A stretch of 64,000 nucleotides of DNA from Rhodovulum sulfidophilum DSM 1374 (GTDB taxonomy: Bacteria; Pseudomonadota; Alphaproteobacteria; Rhodobacterales; Rhodobacteraceae), in contig NZ_CP015418.1 in NCBI RefSeq assembly GCF_001633165.1, positions 1,468,501 through 1,532,500 of the forward strand, read 5' to 3'. How positions within the stretch are numbered: the stretch's first letter is position 1; each line of letters opens with the position of its first letter. Below are positions 34,043 to 43,043 of this stretch, one piece after another. The notes beneath the pieces are model-generated. The model was not told where the DNA came from and ran no database searches. It saw only the letters and a list, made by a program, of their open reading frames with translations. A program made the translations under genes and the position numbers.

Positions 34043-35598
34043 GAGATCTGGCAGAGAAGTGGCGCTGAATTCTCATTCTCGGCGGCATTTTGAAATTCCG
34101 CCACAATCTCGCTAAGCAAATTTGTTGCGGCGGTCAAAGCTGTCGTTGCAGCAGACGTTTCTTCAAACATTGCTGCATTCTGCTGTGTAAGCTGATCAAG
34201 CTCACCCATGGTATGTTTCAAATCGGCGATTCCTTGTGAGTGGGTCCCGACCGTCGATGCAATGTTCTGCATGGAGTCAGATGCCTTGCGCACCGCTTCT
34301 AGAACACCACGAAGGACGGTGCCGGCGTTGTCGACGAGTTCCACACCGTTTTGAACCTGCCGGGCGCTATCGTTTATGAGAGCACTGATTTCGCGGGCCG
34401 CATCCGAAGAACGGCCAGCAAGCGCACGAACTTCCGATGCGACAACAGCGAAGCCTTGACCGGCCGACCCCGCACGCGCGGCCTCGACCCCGGCATTGAG
34501 CGCAAGGAGGTTGGTCTGAAACGCTACGTCTTCAATCAAATCGACAACTGACAGGATCTGGCCTGAGCTGCTCCTGATTTGACCCATTGCGTCCAACGCA
34601 CCGTCGACTACTTTCATGCCGTTTTCCGCATCGGCTCTCATCTCGGCCGTCGTCATCGCGACCTGCCGGGCGTCTTCTGATGCGGAGGACATGACCTCAC
34701 TGATTGCATCAATACGCGAGGTCACACTTCCCAGAGCGTGCGCCTGATCCTCTGTCCGTTTGGCAAGTTTCTCGGATGCCGAGGCAATGTTTCTTGTATC
34801 CGACTTGATTGAATCCGCGTTTTCCTGGACGCTGAACATGGCGGCCGACAACGAGTTGACAGCGCTGTTGAATTCGTTCCGCAGCGGTTCGAACTGATCC
34901 GGAAAGATCGTCTCTATGCGTGTCGCAAGGTCCCCTTTGGCCAATTTGGTCAAAGCCGCGCTGAACCGCTCCATGACATTGAGCTGCTCGGCTTCCTTTT
35001 GGGTCAAATTCAGTTGCAGCTCTTGAGAGCTTGCCAACGCATCGGATAGCCTTGCTGCCTCTTGCTCGATCTGGTCACGCTGACTGAGCTGCATGCGCAA
35101 AAGGTAAAGCAGACCTCCGGTTTCGGCTACCCACACGGTGCCGTGTAGCGCCAGGCGCCCCAAATCAACCAGCAAGCCGCTACTCGGATAAATCAGCGTC
35201 GGCAGAAAAAACGTCAGCAGTGCGTGATGAACAATGACGATTCCTGAAGCGGAGAGAAGCGCCCGCTGGTCCTGCAGGATAACCAGTACCGCCAGCACGG
35301 CAAAATAGATCAGGTGGGAGTCAAGTTGCCAAGGGTTTCCGGCCAGTGCCGCAGTCAGCAGAGGCAATTGACCCATCGCACCAAGCGACACTGCGATCCG
35401 CGCCATACTCCCGCCACGGCGCTGAAGGCCGATGGTCACCGCGGCAATCGCGAGAGACATCGCCAGAAACGGCCACGGAGACAAGCCCGCCAACCAAGCA
35501 CCGATCGCCGGAACGGGCGTTAGCAGAACGTTGAGATAGCCAATCAGGCGTAGACCTTTTGCCTGCGCAATTTCCAGGGAAGAGGTGGAATCGGCCAT
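34039..35598 (-). CDS. Methyl-accepting chemotaxis protein with multi-helix membrane sensor
   Basis: A 519-residue MCP. Residues 15-185 form about six membrane helices with almost no periplasmic loops. A short HAMP-like segment (LAKGDLATRIETIF) follows, then the coiled signalling domain with the classical hairpin tip DVAFQTNLLALNAGVEAARAG and GFAVVASEVRALAGRS. ATG 35598 is chosen: GGAG lies six bases upstream, and the preceding small gene ends one base before it. Base composition is visibly less GC-rich than in flanking genes. The stop codon falls inside an IS end repeat, so the last residues (about CQIS) may not be original. It lies between two IS fragments, suggesting it arrived by transposition. 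Confidence 0.88.
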   Translation of the reverse strand: MADSTSSLEIAQAKGLRLIGYLNVLLTPVPAIGAWLAGLSPWPFLAMSLAIAAVTIGLQRRGGSMARIAVSLGAMGQLPLLTAALAGNPWQLDSHLIYFAVLAVLVILQDQRALLSASGIVIVHHALLTFFLPTLIYPSSGLLVDLGRLALHGTVWVAETGGLLYLLRMQLSQRDQIEQEAARLSDALASSQELQLNLTQKEAEQLNVMERFSAALTKLAKGDLATRIETIFPDQFEPLRNEFNSAVNSLSAAMFSVQENADSIKSDTRNIASASEKLAKRTEDQAHALGSVTSRIDAISEVMSSASEDARQVAMTTAEMRADAENGMKVVDGALDAMGQIRSSSGQILSVVDLIEDVAFQTNLLALNAGVEAARAGSAGQGFAVVASEVRALAGRSSDAAREISALINDSARQVQNGVELVDNAGTVLRGVLEAVRKASDSMQNIASTVGTHSQGIADLKHTMGELDQLTQQNAAMFEETSAATTALTAATNLLSEIVAEFQNAAENENSAPLLCQIS

Positions 35599-35599
35599 T

Positions 35600-35896
35600 T
35601 TAAACTCCACAAAGTTGCGCTGCGATCGCGCCGTCGAGGACCAACCATGCACCTTCGGTTTTCAGACGCTCGGGAAAGTCCTCTGGATGGTCGTCTGCAA
35701 CGGCGAGCAGGGCGAACGGCGCGCGCGTCGGGCCGATGGGGCGTCCGCCCGCACGCCGCAGGATGTCAGGCAAGCCGTTCATGGGGCCGACAACAAGAAG
35801 TGTGGTCGCTGTTTGAATGGGACGACCAGTTAACGCCAATACGGGCGCCGCGACCAAGGGCCCCAGGATCAAACATATCATTGCGACGACGCGCAT
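35600..35896 (-). CDS. Small hypothetical secreted or anchored protein
   Basis: A 98-residue protein with a strong signal-like N-terminus (MRVVAMICLILGPLVAAPVLALTG) and no family I recognise. ATG 35896 has GGGAAGG five bases upstream; a GTG one codon earlier is also open. Its stop is one base from the MCP start, so the two are cotranscribed and probably translationally coupled. It could be a periplasmic partner of the chemoreceptor, which itself has little periplasmic sequence (inference). Confidence 0.6.
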   Translation of the reverse strand: MRVVAMICLILGPLVAAPVLALTGRPIQTATTLLVVGPMNGLPDILRRAGGRPIGPTRAPFALLAVADDHPEDFPERLKTEGAWLVLDGAIAAQLCGV

Positions 35897-35970
35897 CACG
35901 ACCTTCCCAAAAGAATCACTCGGTCTCTTAGAGATAGGGTCGTGTAATTACCTTGCGATTAACATTCTGC

Positions 35971-35988
35971 CTAGCAGGTCGTTGAAAA
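35971..35988 (+). repeat. IS5-type terminal inverted repeat (right end of the fragment at 35990)
   Basis: CTAGCAGGTCGTTGAAAA, facing into the C-terminal transposase fragment. It pairs with the repeat at 34025-34042 (14/18 identical). Together they mark the inner ends of two same-orientation IS copies. Confidence 0.6.
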
Positions 35989-35989
35989 G

Positions 35990-36372
35990 GATCCGTTAGA
36001 GAAACACTTTCCACGGAATTGTCGATTTGTTTGCGAATTGGGGTCTCGGGTTCGGCCCGAATGCTCTCTTTTCGGCTTCAGGCAGCGAGCAGTTTCGGCA
36101 ATCCTCGCGAGATTGCAGGTCGTCATCGAAAGCGTGAATCGGTCCCGTACGCGCTCGATGCCGCGATACATGGTCTGCGCCATGCCGCCGATGGCTTCGG
36201 CCAAGCCGAAGGGGTCCTCGAACTTCTTCCGGCGCCTCTCAGATTTCGCATAGTCTGGGTGCCGGCTGGTTCTGCCATCGATTGGGGAGTGGCGAGACTT
36301 CTGTGCGACAGGCAGTGTGAACGCCGTCTGGTGCAGCTCGGCGACAAAGCCGACGATGCCCCAGCCACGGCA
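35990..36372 (-). pseudogene. IS5-type transposase, C-terminal fragment
   Basis: The minus strand encodes GFVAELHQTAFTLPVAQKSR, SPIDGRTSRHPDYAKSERRR, FGLAEAIGGMAQTMYRGIERV and TTCNLARIAE. These are the last part of the DDE domain and C-terminus of the same transposase group as the fragment at 33717 (usual form: HVAQN, SAIDGRTTRHPGYA, KTxFRGRDRV, YNLVRLPKL). The upstream catalytic half is missing and the first residues are out of frame. It ends at the terminal repeat at 35971. The SDR gene stops only about 25 bases from its other edge. Confidence 0.75.
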
Positions 36373-36395
36373 ACGCGCTATCGAAACTGCGCCAT

Positions 36396-37178
36396 TCAAG
36401 TTTCTAGGTTACCGGTCTGCGTCATGCCAGATGCAACATAGCCGCCATCGACGGTTAGGACTTCGCCGTTTACATATGACGCTGCGGGGCTTGCAAGAAA
36501 AGCGACCGCTTCGGCGATATCCTCTGGCTGGCCACGACGGCGCGCCGGGATCATCTCCAGAACGCGCTTCCAGGTATCTTCGCTATAGGCCGCCAGCGTC
36601 ATCGGGGTTTCGATAATTCCCGGCGCGATGGCATTTGCCGTGATGCTTCTGGAGCCCAGTTCCAAGGCAAATTGCCGTGTGAGACCGATGATCGCGGCCT
36701 TCGACGTCCCATAGGCGGTCCGTCCGACACCGGCGCGCAGACCGGAGATGGAGGCGATGTTTATGATCCGGCCATAACCGCGCTCTGCCATGCCGCGGGC
36801 GATATGCTGGCTCACCCGAAAGGTGCCGGTGACATTGACATCCATGATCCTGTTCCAGCTCTCGGGGGCGAAATCCAGAAGCGGCTCGACCAGGATGAGC
36901 CCGGCGCTGTTCACCAGAATGTCGATGGGACCAAGCTGCTCTTCGGCCTGTGCAACGACGCCTGGCAGAACGCCGGCATCCGCGACATCATGGGCAAGCG
37001 CGATTGCCTCCCCCCCTTGCGACCGGATCGCCTGCGCGACCTCTTCGGCCGCCTCGAACCTCAGGTCGGCCACGGCCACGCGGGCCCCGAGGGCCGCCAG
37101 CCGCAGGGCGCTGGCACGCCCGATGCCGGAGCCGCCGCCGGTGATGAAGGCGGTGCCGTAATCTGTGCGCTGTGTCAT
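36396..37178 (-). CDS. Short-chain dehydrogenase/reductase
   Basis: A 260-residue classical SDR, NAD(P)-dependent: GGGSGIGRA near residue 14, NSAG near 90, an active-site YGTSK near 155, and the C-terminal NGEVLTVDGGY. ATG 37178 has AGGAG seven bases upstream. It is the last gene of a six-gene minus-strand operon with a TRAP transporter, an acyl-CoA ligase and a thiolase. It probably oxidises a hydroxy group, perhaps of a hydroxyacyl-CoA, on the imported compound. The operon is cut off immediately downstream by an IS fragment, so later genes could have been lost. Confidence 0.9.
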   Translation of the reverse strand: MTQRTDYGTAFITGGGSGIGRASALRLAALGARVAVADLRFEAAEEVAQAIRSQGGEAIALAHDVADAGVLPGVVAQAEEQLGPIDILVNSAGLILVEPLLDFAPESWNRIMDVNVTGTFRVSQHIARGMAERGYGRIINIASISGLRAGVGRTAYGTSKAAIIGLTRQFALELGSRSITANAIAPGIIETPMTLAAYSEDTWKRVLEMIPARRRGQPEDIAEAVAFLASPAASYVNGEVLTVDGGYVASGMTQTGNLET

Positions 37179-37192
37179 GGGGATCTCCTGTC

Positions 37193-38509
37193 TTATCGGG
37201 CCATCATCGTGTCGGGCAGCCAGGTGATGAGCGCGGGGAAGGCGAACAGCAGGACGATGGTCACCATCTCGATCGCAACGAACCAGAGTGCGCCCCGGAA
37301 CACATCCGGCAGGGGCGTTTCGCGGTCGATGCCCGCGATCACGAAACAATTGAGGCCGACAGGCGGCGTGATCAGCCCGATCTCGCACATTTTCACGCAG
37401 AGAATGCCGAACCAGATCGGATCGAAGCCAAGCCCCGAGACCGTTGGAAACACGATGGGCAGGGTTATGACCATCATCGAGAAGGCATCGAGGAACATTC
37501 CGAGCGGGATATAGAGCAACAACAGCACGGCGACGATCAGATGGGGCGGGATGCCGCTTTCGGTGATGGTCTCGGCGATCATCTGCGGCACCTGAACGAG
37601 GGTCAGGAAAAAGCTGAAGATACCCGCGCCGATCATGGTGAAGAGGATCATCACCGTGGTGGTGGCCGTCGAGCGGAAGCTCTCGGACAGGTAGTGACCG
37701 AGATGCCCGCGCGCCGATTTCGCGAAGACCAGCATGAACAGGGCGGCCAGCGCACCTATGGCACCGGCTTCGGTCGGGGTGACGAGGCCAAGGTAAATCC
37801 CGCCCAGCACGATCGCGAACAGGACGACCACCTGCCAGGCCTGCGTCGTCGATGACAGCCTCTCCCCCCAGGAGGCCTTGGGCGCGCGGGTGGAATGGTG
37901 CTGCACCCGGCGGCCGATCAGGGCGACGCCGATCATGAAGGCGGCCGTGGTGATGAGGCCGGGGATGAACCCGGCGATCAGCATCTTGCCGGCAGAGACT
38001 TCGGTCAGGGCGGCGTAGAAGATCAACAGGACAGAGGGCGGGATCAGGACGCCCAGCACGCCACCAGCCGCCACCGCCCCGGCCGAAAGGCGCGGATCGT
38101 AGCCCTTTTCCTTCATTTCGGGGATGGCGACCGCCCCCACCGTGGCCGCCGTCGCCACCGACGAGCCCGAGGTCGCGGCAAAACCGGCAGAGGTCAGGAT
38201 GCTCGCCATTGCCAGCCCGCCGCTCAGATGCCCGACCCATTTATTGGCGACATGGAACAGGCGTTTGCCGACCTGCGCATGATGCGCGAAGGCCCCCATG
38301 AGGATGAAAAGCGGGATGACCGTGAGCGCGTAGTTGGCGGTATGGCTGAAGGAGAAGGATTTCAGCCGCGCAAGCAGGAAGCCCAGGTTTTCCACCATGA
38401 CGATGCCGAAGGCCCCCGAGAGCGCCAATGCGGCGAAGACCGGAGCGCCCAGGGCCATGAGGAAGAAGATCAGCCCGACGGCGAGCAGGGTGATGAGCGT
38501 CACATCCAT
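37193..38509 (-). CDS. dctM: TRAP transporter large permease (DctM)
   Basis: A 438-residue protein with about 12 helices and the DctM landmarks: LFILMGAFAHH, FAATSGSSVATAATVGAVAIPEM, GGVLGVLIPPSV and the C-terminal EIGLITPPVGLN. It is the Na+-coupled transport subunit. Its start has AGGA eight bases upstream. It follows DctQ by 73 bases in the operon and works with the DctP protein at 39130. Confidence 0.95.
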   Translation of the reverse strand: MDVTLITLLAVGLIFFLMALGAPVFAALALSGAFGIVMVENLGFLLARLKSFSFSHTANYALTVIPLFILMGAFAHHAQVGKRLFHVANKWVGHLSGGLAMASILTSAGFAATSGSSVATAATVGAVAIPEMKEKGYDPRLSAGAVAAGGVLGVLIPPSVLLIFYAALTEVSAGKMLIAGFIPGLITTAAFMIGVALIGRRVQHHSTRAPKASWGERLSSTTQAWQVVVLFAIVLGGIYLGLVTPTEAGAIGALAALFMLVFAKSARGHLGHYLSESFRSTATTTVMILFTMIGAGIFSFFLTLVQVPQMIAETITESGIPPHLIVAVLLLLYIPLGMFLDAFSMMVITLPIVFPTVSGLGFDPIWFGILCVKMCEIGLITPPVGLNCFVIAGIDRETPLPDVFRGALWFVAIEMVTIVLLFAFPALITWLPDTMMAR

Positions 38510-38582
38510 TGTCGATGTCCTGTGAAATGCTGGGTCGCGATCCCGGTGACATGCCTCCGGGATCTCTCGGGCCGCGTCCTGC

Positions 38583-39125
38583 TCATTGCAGGGGCTTGTC
38601 TCCCGGGCCGGAGCGCAAGCTGTCGATATGCGGCAGCTCGATCTGCTTCAGCGCGATGCGCAGGCTGTGAAGGGCAGCTTGCAGCGCCGCAAACCAGAGC
38701 CCCCCGGCCACCGCGATCTTTGCCCACCAGATCGGCACCTGGAAATACCCCCAGCGGAACTCCCTGATCGAGAAGGAGTAAGCCGCCTCCTGTGTTGCGG
38801 GCCAGGCCAGCATCAGGAAGGTCAGGGCGGCAAACAGCCAGGCCAGTGCCGTGCATCCGCGCGAAAACGGCCCGGGCAGGGCATCGGTCATCATGGTGAC
38901 CCGGATGTGACCGTCATCGAGCAGGGTCGCCCCCAGCCCCATGAAGACCACCATCACCATGGACATTTCCGTCATCTCGAAAAGCCCCGGCACGGCACGG
39001 CCGAAGGTGGCGCGGGCCACCACATCCACTGTGATGGCCACCATCATGAAGGCGAGGAACCCCAGCGCCACCCATGATGTGATCCGGGCAAGTCCGTCGA
39101 ACAGGCGGTTCAGGCGTGCCAGCAT
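38583..39125 (-). CDS. dctQ: TRAP transporter small permease (DctQ)
   Basis: A 180-residue protein with four helices and the DctQ pattern: VALGFLAFMMVAITVDVVARATFG in the first helices and GLGATLLDDGHIRV before the third. It stabilises the large permease and lies four bases after the DctP stop. Confidence 0.93.
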   Translation of the reverse strand: MLARLNRLFDGLARITSWVALGFLAFMMVAITVDVVARATFGRAVPGLFEMTEMSMVMVVFMGLGATLLDDGHIRVTMMTDALPGPFSRGCTALAWLFAALTFLMLAWPATQEAAYSFSIREFRWGYFQVPIWWAKIAVAGGLWFAALQAALHSLRIALKQIELPHIDSLRSGPGDKPLQ

Positions 39126-39129
39126 CGAC

Positions 39130-40215
39130 TTACAGGTCTGCCGCGATTTCGATCGGGCGCTTCATCGTTCCGGTGCCGGCGTGACGGGCGATCGCCTCTT
39201 CGACCACCGCCTGCATGGCCGCACCGTCGATCCCGTTGGGCCTGGCCACGGTCTCGATCCACTTGTCGACCTGTGCGGGCTGGACAAGCGCCTTGGTCTG
39301 CGCCTTTTCCTCGTCCGACAGGGAGGCGAACACCACGCCTTCGGCAACCGCCTTGCGAACGTAATCGGCCAGCACCTTGTTGTAGATTTCGGCAAATTTC
39401 CCGCCATACAGCTCATCGGCCAGATCGGTGCAGATCTGTTGCTGTTCGGCGGGCAGGCCCTCCCAGACGCGGCGGTTCATGATGGTGACGGCGGGGGCGT
39501 GCGGGCCGTCGCCGATATCGTAGAAATTCGGCGCGATCTCATGCAGCTTGTAGGCGACGGCGGTGACGAAATCGAAGCCGTAGACCCCGTCCAGAACCCC
39601 GCGTTCGAGCGCCTGATAGACCTCGCCCGCCGCCATCGGCACGGCAATGCCGCCGAGGCTTTCGATCACATCCGTGGCGACGCCGTAGCCGCGGATCTTC
39701 TTGCCCTTGATATCGGCGATGGAGCTGATCGGATCGCGCATCACCAGGGGCGCGTAATTCCAGTTGGTCCAGTAAAGCACCTTGCTGCGGTGGCGCTCTT
39801 CCCATTCCTGCCGCAGCGGCGCGAAATTCTCGTAGACATCGCGGCAGACGAGTTGCAGCTCATCGGCGCGGTCCATGCGGAAATACCACTCGAGGCCGCG
39901 CGTGACCGGCAGCTCGGCCTGGTAATAGCCCGGCGCGATCAGTGTCATTTCGCTGGTGCCGTCGCGCACCGCGCCCAGATGCTCGCCGACCCTGTTGAGG
40001 CTGCCGGCCCAGTAATACTTGATGCCGATGTCGCCATCGCTGCGCTTGGCGAGTTCCTCGAGGAACCAGCGGTCGACCCAGGACGGGCCGGCCGTCTCGC
40101 TGACATAGCTGTCGAATTTCAGCGAGGTCGCGGCATTGGCAAGCCCGGGCAGGCCCGAGATCAGCCCCGCCCCTGCGAAAGCCCCCGTCGATTTCAGAAA
40201 GTCACGTCTTTTCAT
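39130..40215 (-). CDS. dctP: TRAP transporter solute-binding protein (DctP), Tat-exported
   Basis: A 361-residue periplasmic binding protein. The N-terminus MKRRDFLKSTGAFAGAGLIS is a twin-arginine signal, less usual for this family than a Sec signal. DctP features follow: LGAVRDGTSEMTL, SIADIKGKKIRGYG with the Arg that usually contacts the carboxylate, and AAGEVYQALERGVLDGV. ATG 40215 has GGAGG seven bases upstream. It likely binds an organic acid. The acyl-CoA ligase and thiolase genes upstream suggest an acid activated to a CoA ester after uptake. Confidence 0.93.
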   Translation of the reverse strand: MKRRDFLKSTGAFAGAGLISGLPGLANAATSLKFDSYVSETAGPSWVDRWFLEELAKRSDGDIGIKYYWAGSLNRVGEHLGAVRDGTSEMTLIAPGYYQAELPVTRGLEWYFRMDRADELQLVCRDVYENFAPLRQEWEERHRSKVLYWTNWNYAPLVMRDPISSIADIKGKKIRGYGVATDVIESLGGIAVPMAAGEVYQALERGVLDGVYGFDFVTAVAYKLHEIAPNFYDIGDGPHAPAVTIMNRRVWEGLPAEQQQICTDLADELYGGKFAEIYNKVLADYVRKAVAEGVVFASLSDEEKAQTKALVQPAQVDKWIETVARPNGIDGAAMQAVVEEAIARHAGTGTMKRPIEIAADL

Positions 40216-40268
40216 GGGTGTCTCCTCCCTTTGGGCCGGGCTCCTCCTGCCCGGTATCGTTTCTCGGC

Positions 40269-41780
40269 CTATGCCGTGGCGGTCGCGGCGCCTTTGCCGG
40301 ACCTCAGATCGGATTTCAGAACCTTGCCGTAGCTGTTCTTCGGAAGTTCCTCGACGAACAGGTAGCGCTTCGGCCGCTTGAAGGCCGCGATCTGCTGGCG
40401 GCACCAGCTGTCAAGCTCGGGCACGCTGGCGCTCTTGCCGGGTTCGAAGACGATATAGGCCACGACCTGCTCTCCCCAGTCGGGCTCCGGCTCGCCGATC
40501 ACGGCAATTTCGAACACTGCCGGATGGGCCAGCAGCGCCTCCTCGACCTCACGCGGGTAGATATTGGTGCCGCCGGAGATGATCACGTCCTTGGAGCGGT
40601 CGGTCAGGTAAAGAAAGCCGTCCTCGTCGAGATGGCCGAGATCGCCGGTGCGAAGCCAGCCATCCTGCAGCGCCTGTGCGCTGGCCGCTTCGTTGCGCCA
40701 ATAGCCCGTCATCACCGTCGGCCCCTGCACACAGATTTCTCCGGTATGACCGGGGGGCAAGGCGGTTCCGTCGGGGCCAAGAACGGCAAGTGTCACCGCC
40801 CCCTGCGCAATGCCGACCGAGGCGCGCCGCGCACGCCAGCGCGGGTGGGACTGATCGGCCACCAGATCACGCGGCAGCACGGAGATTGTCATCGGCGTCT
40901 CGCCCTGGCCGTAGATCTGCACGAAACGCGGTCCGAAACAGGCAAGCGCCTCGTCGATGTCATGGGCATACATCGGCCCGCCGCCATAGATGATCGTGCG
41001 GAAGCCGGTGCCGTCATGGCCCTGCTGTTTCGCCGTGGCGATCAGGCGCTTGACCATGGTCGGAGCGGCAAAGAACACGAGATTGCCGCGGGTCTTGGCA
41101 AGCGCGATGATCTCGTCGCTGTCGAAGCCATGGGAGGCGGGCACGAGATGTGCGCCTCCGGCACGGATTTGCGCGAACATGTAGAGCCCCGCGCCGTGAG
41201 ACATCGGAGCGGCGTAAAGCATGTGATCCTCGGGCCGGGCGGTATCGACATCGAGCGCATAGCACAGGGTCATGTGCCGCAGATTGTCATGGCTGAGCAT
41301 GACGCCCTTGGGGGTGCCCGTCGTGCCCGAGGTGTAGAACAGCCAGGCCAGGTCGCGATCTCCGACCCTGGCGGGCGGCACGATCTCCTTTGTGCCGGCG
41401 ACGTGGCTGCCGAGCGCGACCTCGCGGATGTCCTGTCGATCGGCGAAGACCCTGCCGCTTTCGGTCAGGGTCAGGGCCGCGCCGGAATCGCGAATAATCC
41501 ACTCGGCCTCGCGCGGATGCAGTTTGCAATTGACCGGCACGACGACGGCTCCGAGCCACCAGCAGGCATGCAGCAGTTCGATATATTCCGGGGTGTTCTT
41601 GGCAAAGATCGCAACCCGGTCGCCCTTTTCGATCCCGTGCACCGCCTGCATCCAGGCGGCCCGGTCGCAGGTCGCCTGCAGCAATGCGTGATAGGTCTGG
41701 CGCAGGCTGTCGCCCTCATAGAGCGCCGGGCGGGAAGGCCATGACAAGGCTGTCTGATATAGCCAGTTCGCGATGTTCAT
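40269..41780 (-). CDS. AMP-dependent acyl-CoA synthetase/ligase
   Basis: A 503-residue ANL-family ligase. The ATP loop YTSGTTGTPKG is at 149-159, with IYGQGETPM in the middle and the GWLRTGDLGHLDEDGF hinge region. The C-terminal catalytic lysine lies in KNSYGKVLK. It activates a carboxylic acid to its CoA ester. ATG 41780 is placed by family alignment; no strong ribosome site is visible. Genes of this type with TRAP, SDR and thiolase genes usually feed beta-oxidation-like breakdown of aromatic, alicyclic or branched acids. The substrate cannot be read from sequence. Confidence 0.9.
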   Translation of the reverse strand: MNIANWLYQTALSWPSRPALYEGDSLRQTYHALLQATCDRAAWMQAVHGIEKGDRVAIFAKNTPEYIELLHACWWLGAVVVPVNCKLHPREAEWIIRDSGAALTLTESGRVFADRQDIREVALGSHVAGTKEIVPPARVGDRDLAWLFYTSGTTGTPKGVMLSHDNLRHMTLCYALDVDTARPEDHMLYAAPMSHGAGLYMFAQIRAGGAHLVPASHGFDSDEIIALAKTRGNLVFFAAPTMVKRLIATAKQQGHDGTGFRTIIYGGGPMYAHDIDEALACFGPRFVQIYGQGETPMTISVLPRDLVADQSHPRWRARRASVGIAQGAVTLAVLGPDGTALPPGHTGEICVQGPTVMTGYWRNEAASAQALQDGWLRTGDLGHLDEDGFLYLTDRSKDVIISGGTNIYPREVEEALLAHPAVFEIAVIGEPEPDWGEQVVAYIVFEPGKSASVPELDSWCRQQIAAFKRPKRYLFVEELPKNSYGKVLKSDLRSGKGAATATA

Positions 41781-41809
41781 CGTCTTCGAAATCCTTGGAA
41801 CGTCTGGTG

Positions 41810-42985
41810 TCAGGCGCGGTCGGCCTGCAGGATCGTGGCGTAATTGGCGACGGCGGCACCGCCCATGTTGAAGGTCAGCCCCCATTCCGCGCCCTTGCGC
41901 TGCATGTCGCCGGCGCGTCCGGTCAGTTGCCGGAACGCCAGGGCATTCATCGACACGCCGGTCGCGCCCACCGGGTGCCCCTTGGCCTTGAGCCCGCCAG
42001 AGAGGTTCACGGGGGTACGGCCATCGGCATGGACCCTGCCGTCATCGAGAGCGCGCGCGCCCTGGCCTTTCGGTGCAAGCCCCATGGCCTCGTAGATGAG
42101 CAGTTCCGCCGGGGTGAAGCAGTCATGGACCTCCGCGAAATCGAGATCGTCGACAGTGATGCCCGCGGTTTCATAGGCGCGGCGAATGGCGCGTTCCGGC
42201 CCCTCGAAAGCGACGAAATCCCGGCGGCTCATGGGCAGGTAATCGGAAACATGTTCGGCGGCGGCGATCCGCACGCGGGCGGTGGCGTCCCGGGCATGGG
42301 CGTCCGCCGCACTCAGGACGATGGCGGCGGCACCATCCGTCACCAGCGAGCAATCGCTCAGCCGCAAGGGGGGCGCGATCAGCGGGTTCTTGTCGCTCAC
42401 CTCGCGACAGAACTCGTGGCTCAGCGGCTTGTGCATATGCGCCAGAGGGTTCTTCATCGCGTTTTCATGGTTCTTCGCCGCGATCCGCGCCATGGCGTCC
42501 ATCGGATCGCCGTAGCGGTCGGCATATTGCCCGGCGGCGATGGCGAAGACCTGCGGAAAGCTCAGCGCCGCTTCCGCTGCGTCGTTCTGATACCCGGCTC
42601 CGGCCAGCGCGGCGGTGACATCGGCGGTCGGGCGATGGGTCATCTTCTCGGCGCCGACGACGAGGACGTTGCGGGCGCGTCCGGCGGTAATGGCATTCAG
42701 CCCGGCATGAAGCGCGGCGGCACCAGAGGCGCAGGCGTTCTCGCAGCGCGTCGCCGGTTTGAACCGCAGCTCGGGATGCGCCTGCAAGATCAGCGAGGAG
42801 GCAAAGCCGTCCGGCACCAACCCGGAATTGAAATGGCCGAGGAAGACGGCATCGATGTCCGCCGGCGGGATCCGAGCCTCTTCCAGCGCCTCGCGCGCCG
42901 CCTCTACGATCATACCCTCAAGCGTGTCTTCGAGCCGTCCGAAACGGGTGTGGCCGGAGCCGGTGATAAAGATGTCCTGCGTCAT
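41810..42985 (-). CDS. SCP-x-type thiolase (acetyl-CoA acetyltransferase family)
   Basis: A 391-residue thiolase of the SCP-x branch. The nucleophile is Cys85 in ENACASG, with EVHDCFTPAE near 290 and the GHPVGATG motif near 340 giving the catalytic His. This branch carries HDCF where ordinary thiolases have NEAF, and is often found in steroid, branched or ketoacyl breakdown. ATG 42985 has GGAGG about six bases upstream. It is the first gene of the operon and so lies next to the TACGTA control region. Confidence 0.9.
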   Translation of the reverse strand: MTQDIFITGSGHTRFGRLEDTLEGMIVEAAREALEEARIPPADIDAVFLGHFNSGLVPDGFASSLILQAHPELRFKPATRCENACASGAAALHAGLNAITAGRARNVLVVGAEKMTHRPTADVTAALAGAGYQNDAAEAALSFPQVFAIAAGQYADRYGDPMDAMARIAAKNHENAMKNPLAHMHKPLSHEFCREVSDKNPLIAPPLRLSDCSLVTDGAAAIVLSAADAHARDATARVRIAAAEHVSDYLPMSRRDFVAFEGPERAIRRAYETAGITVDDLDFAEVHDCFTPAELLIYEAMGLAPKGQGARALDDGRVHADGRTPVNLSGGLKAKGHPVGATGVSMNALAFRQLTGRAGDMQRKGAEWGLTFNMGGAAVANYATILQADRA

Positions 42986-43043
42986 GTGTCGTCCTCCAGC
43001 CCCGACAGTGATGTGAAAAACGCATGGCAGATATTGGTGAAAC

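Noticed and set aside
35971..36399. A 142-residue minus-strand protein as a novel gene
   Set aside because: Its sequence is the C-terminus of an IS5-type transposase and it ends at a terminal repeat, so it is a fragment and not an independent gene.
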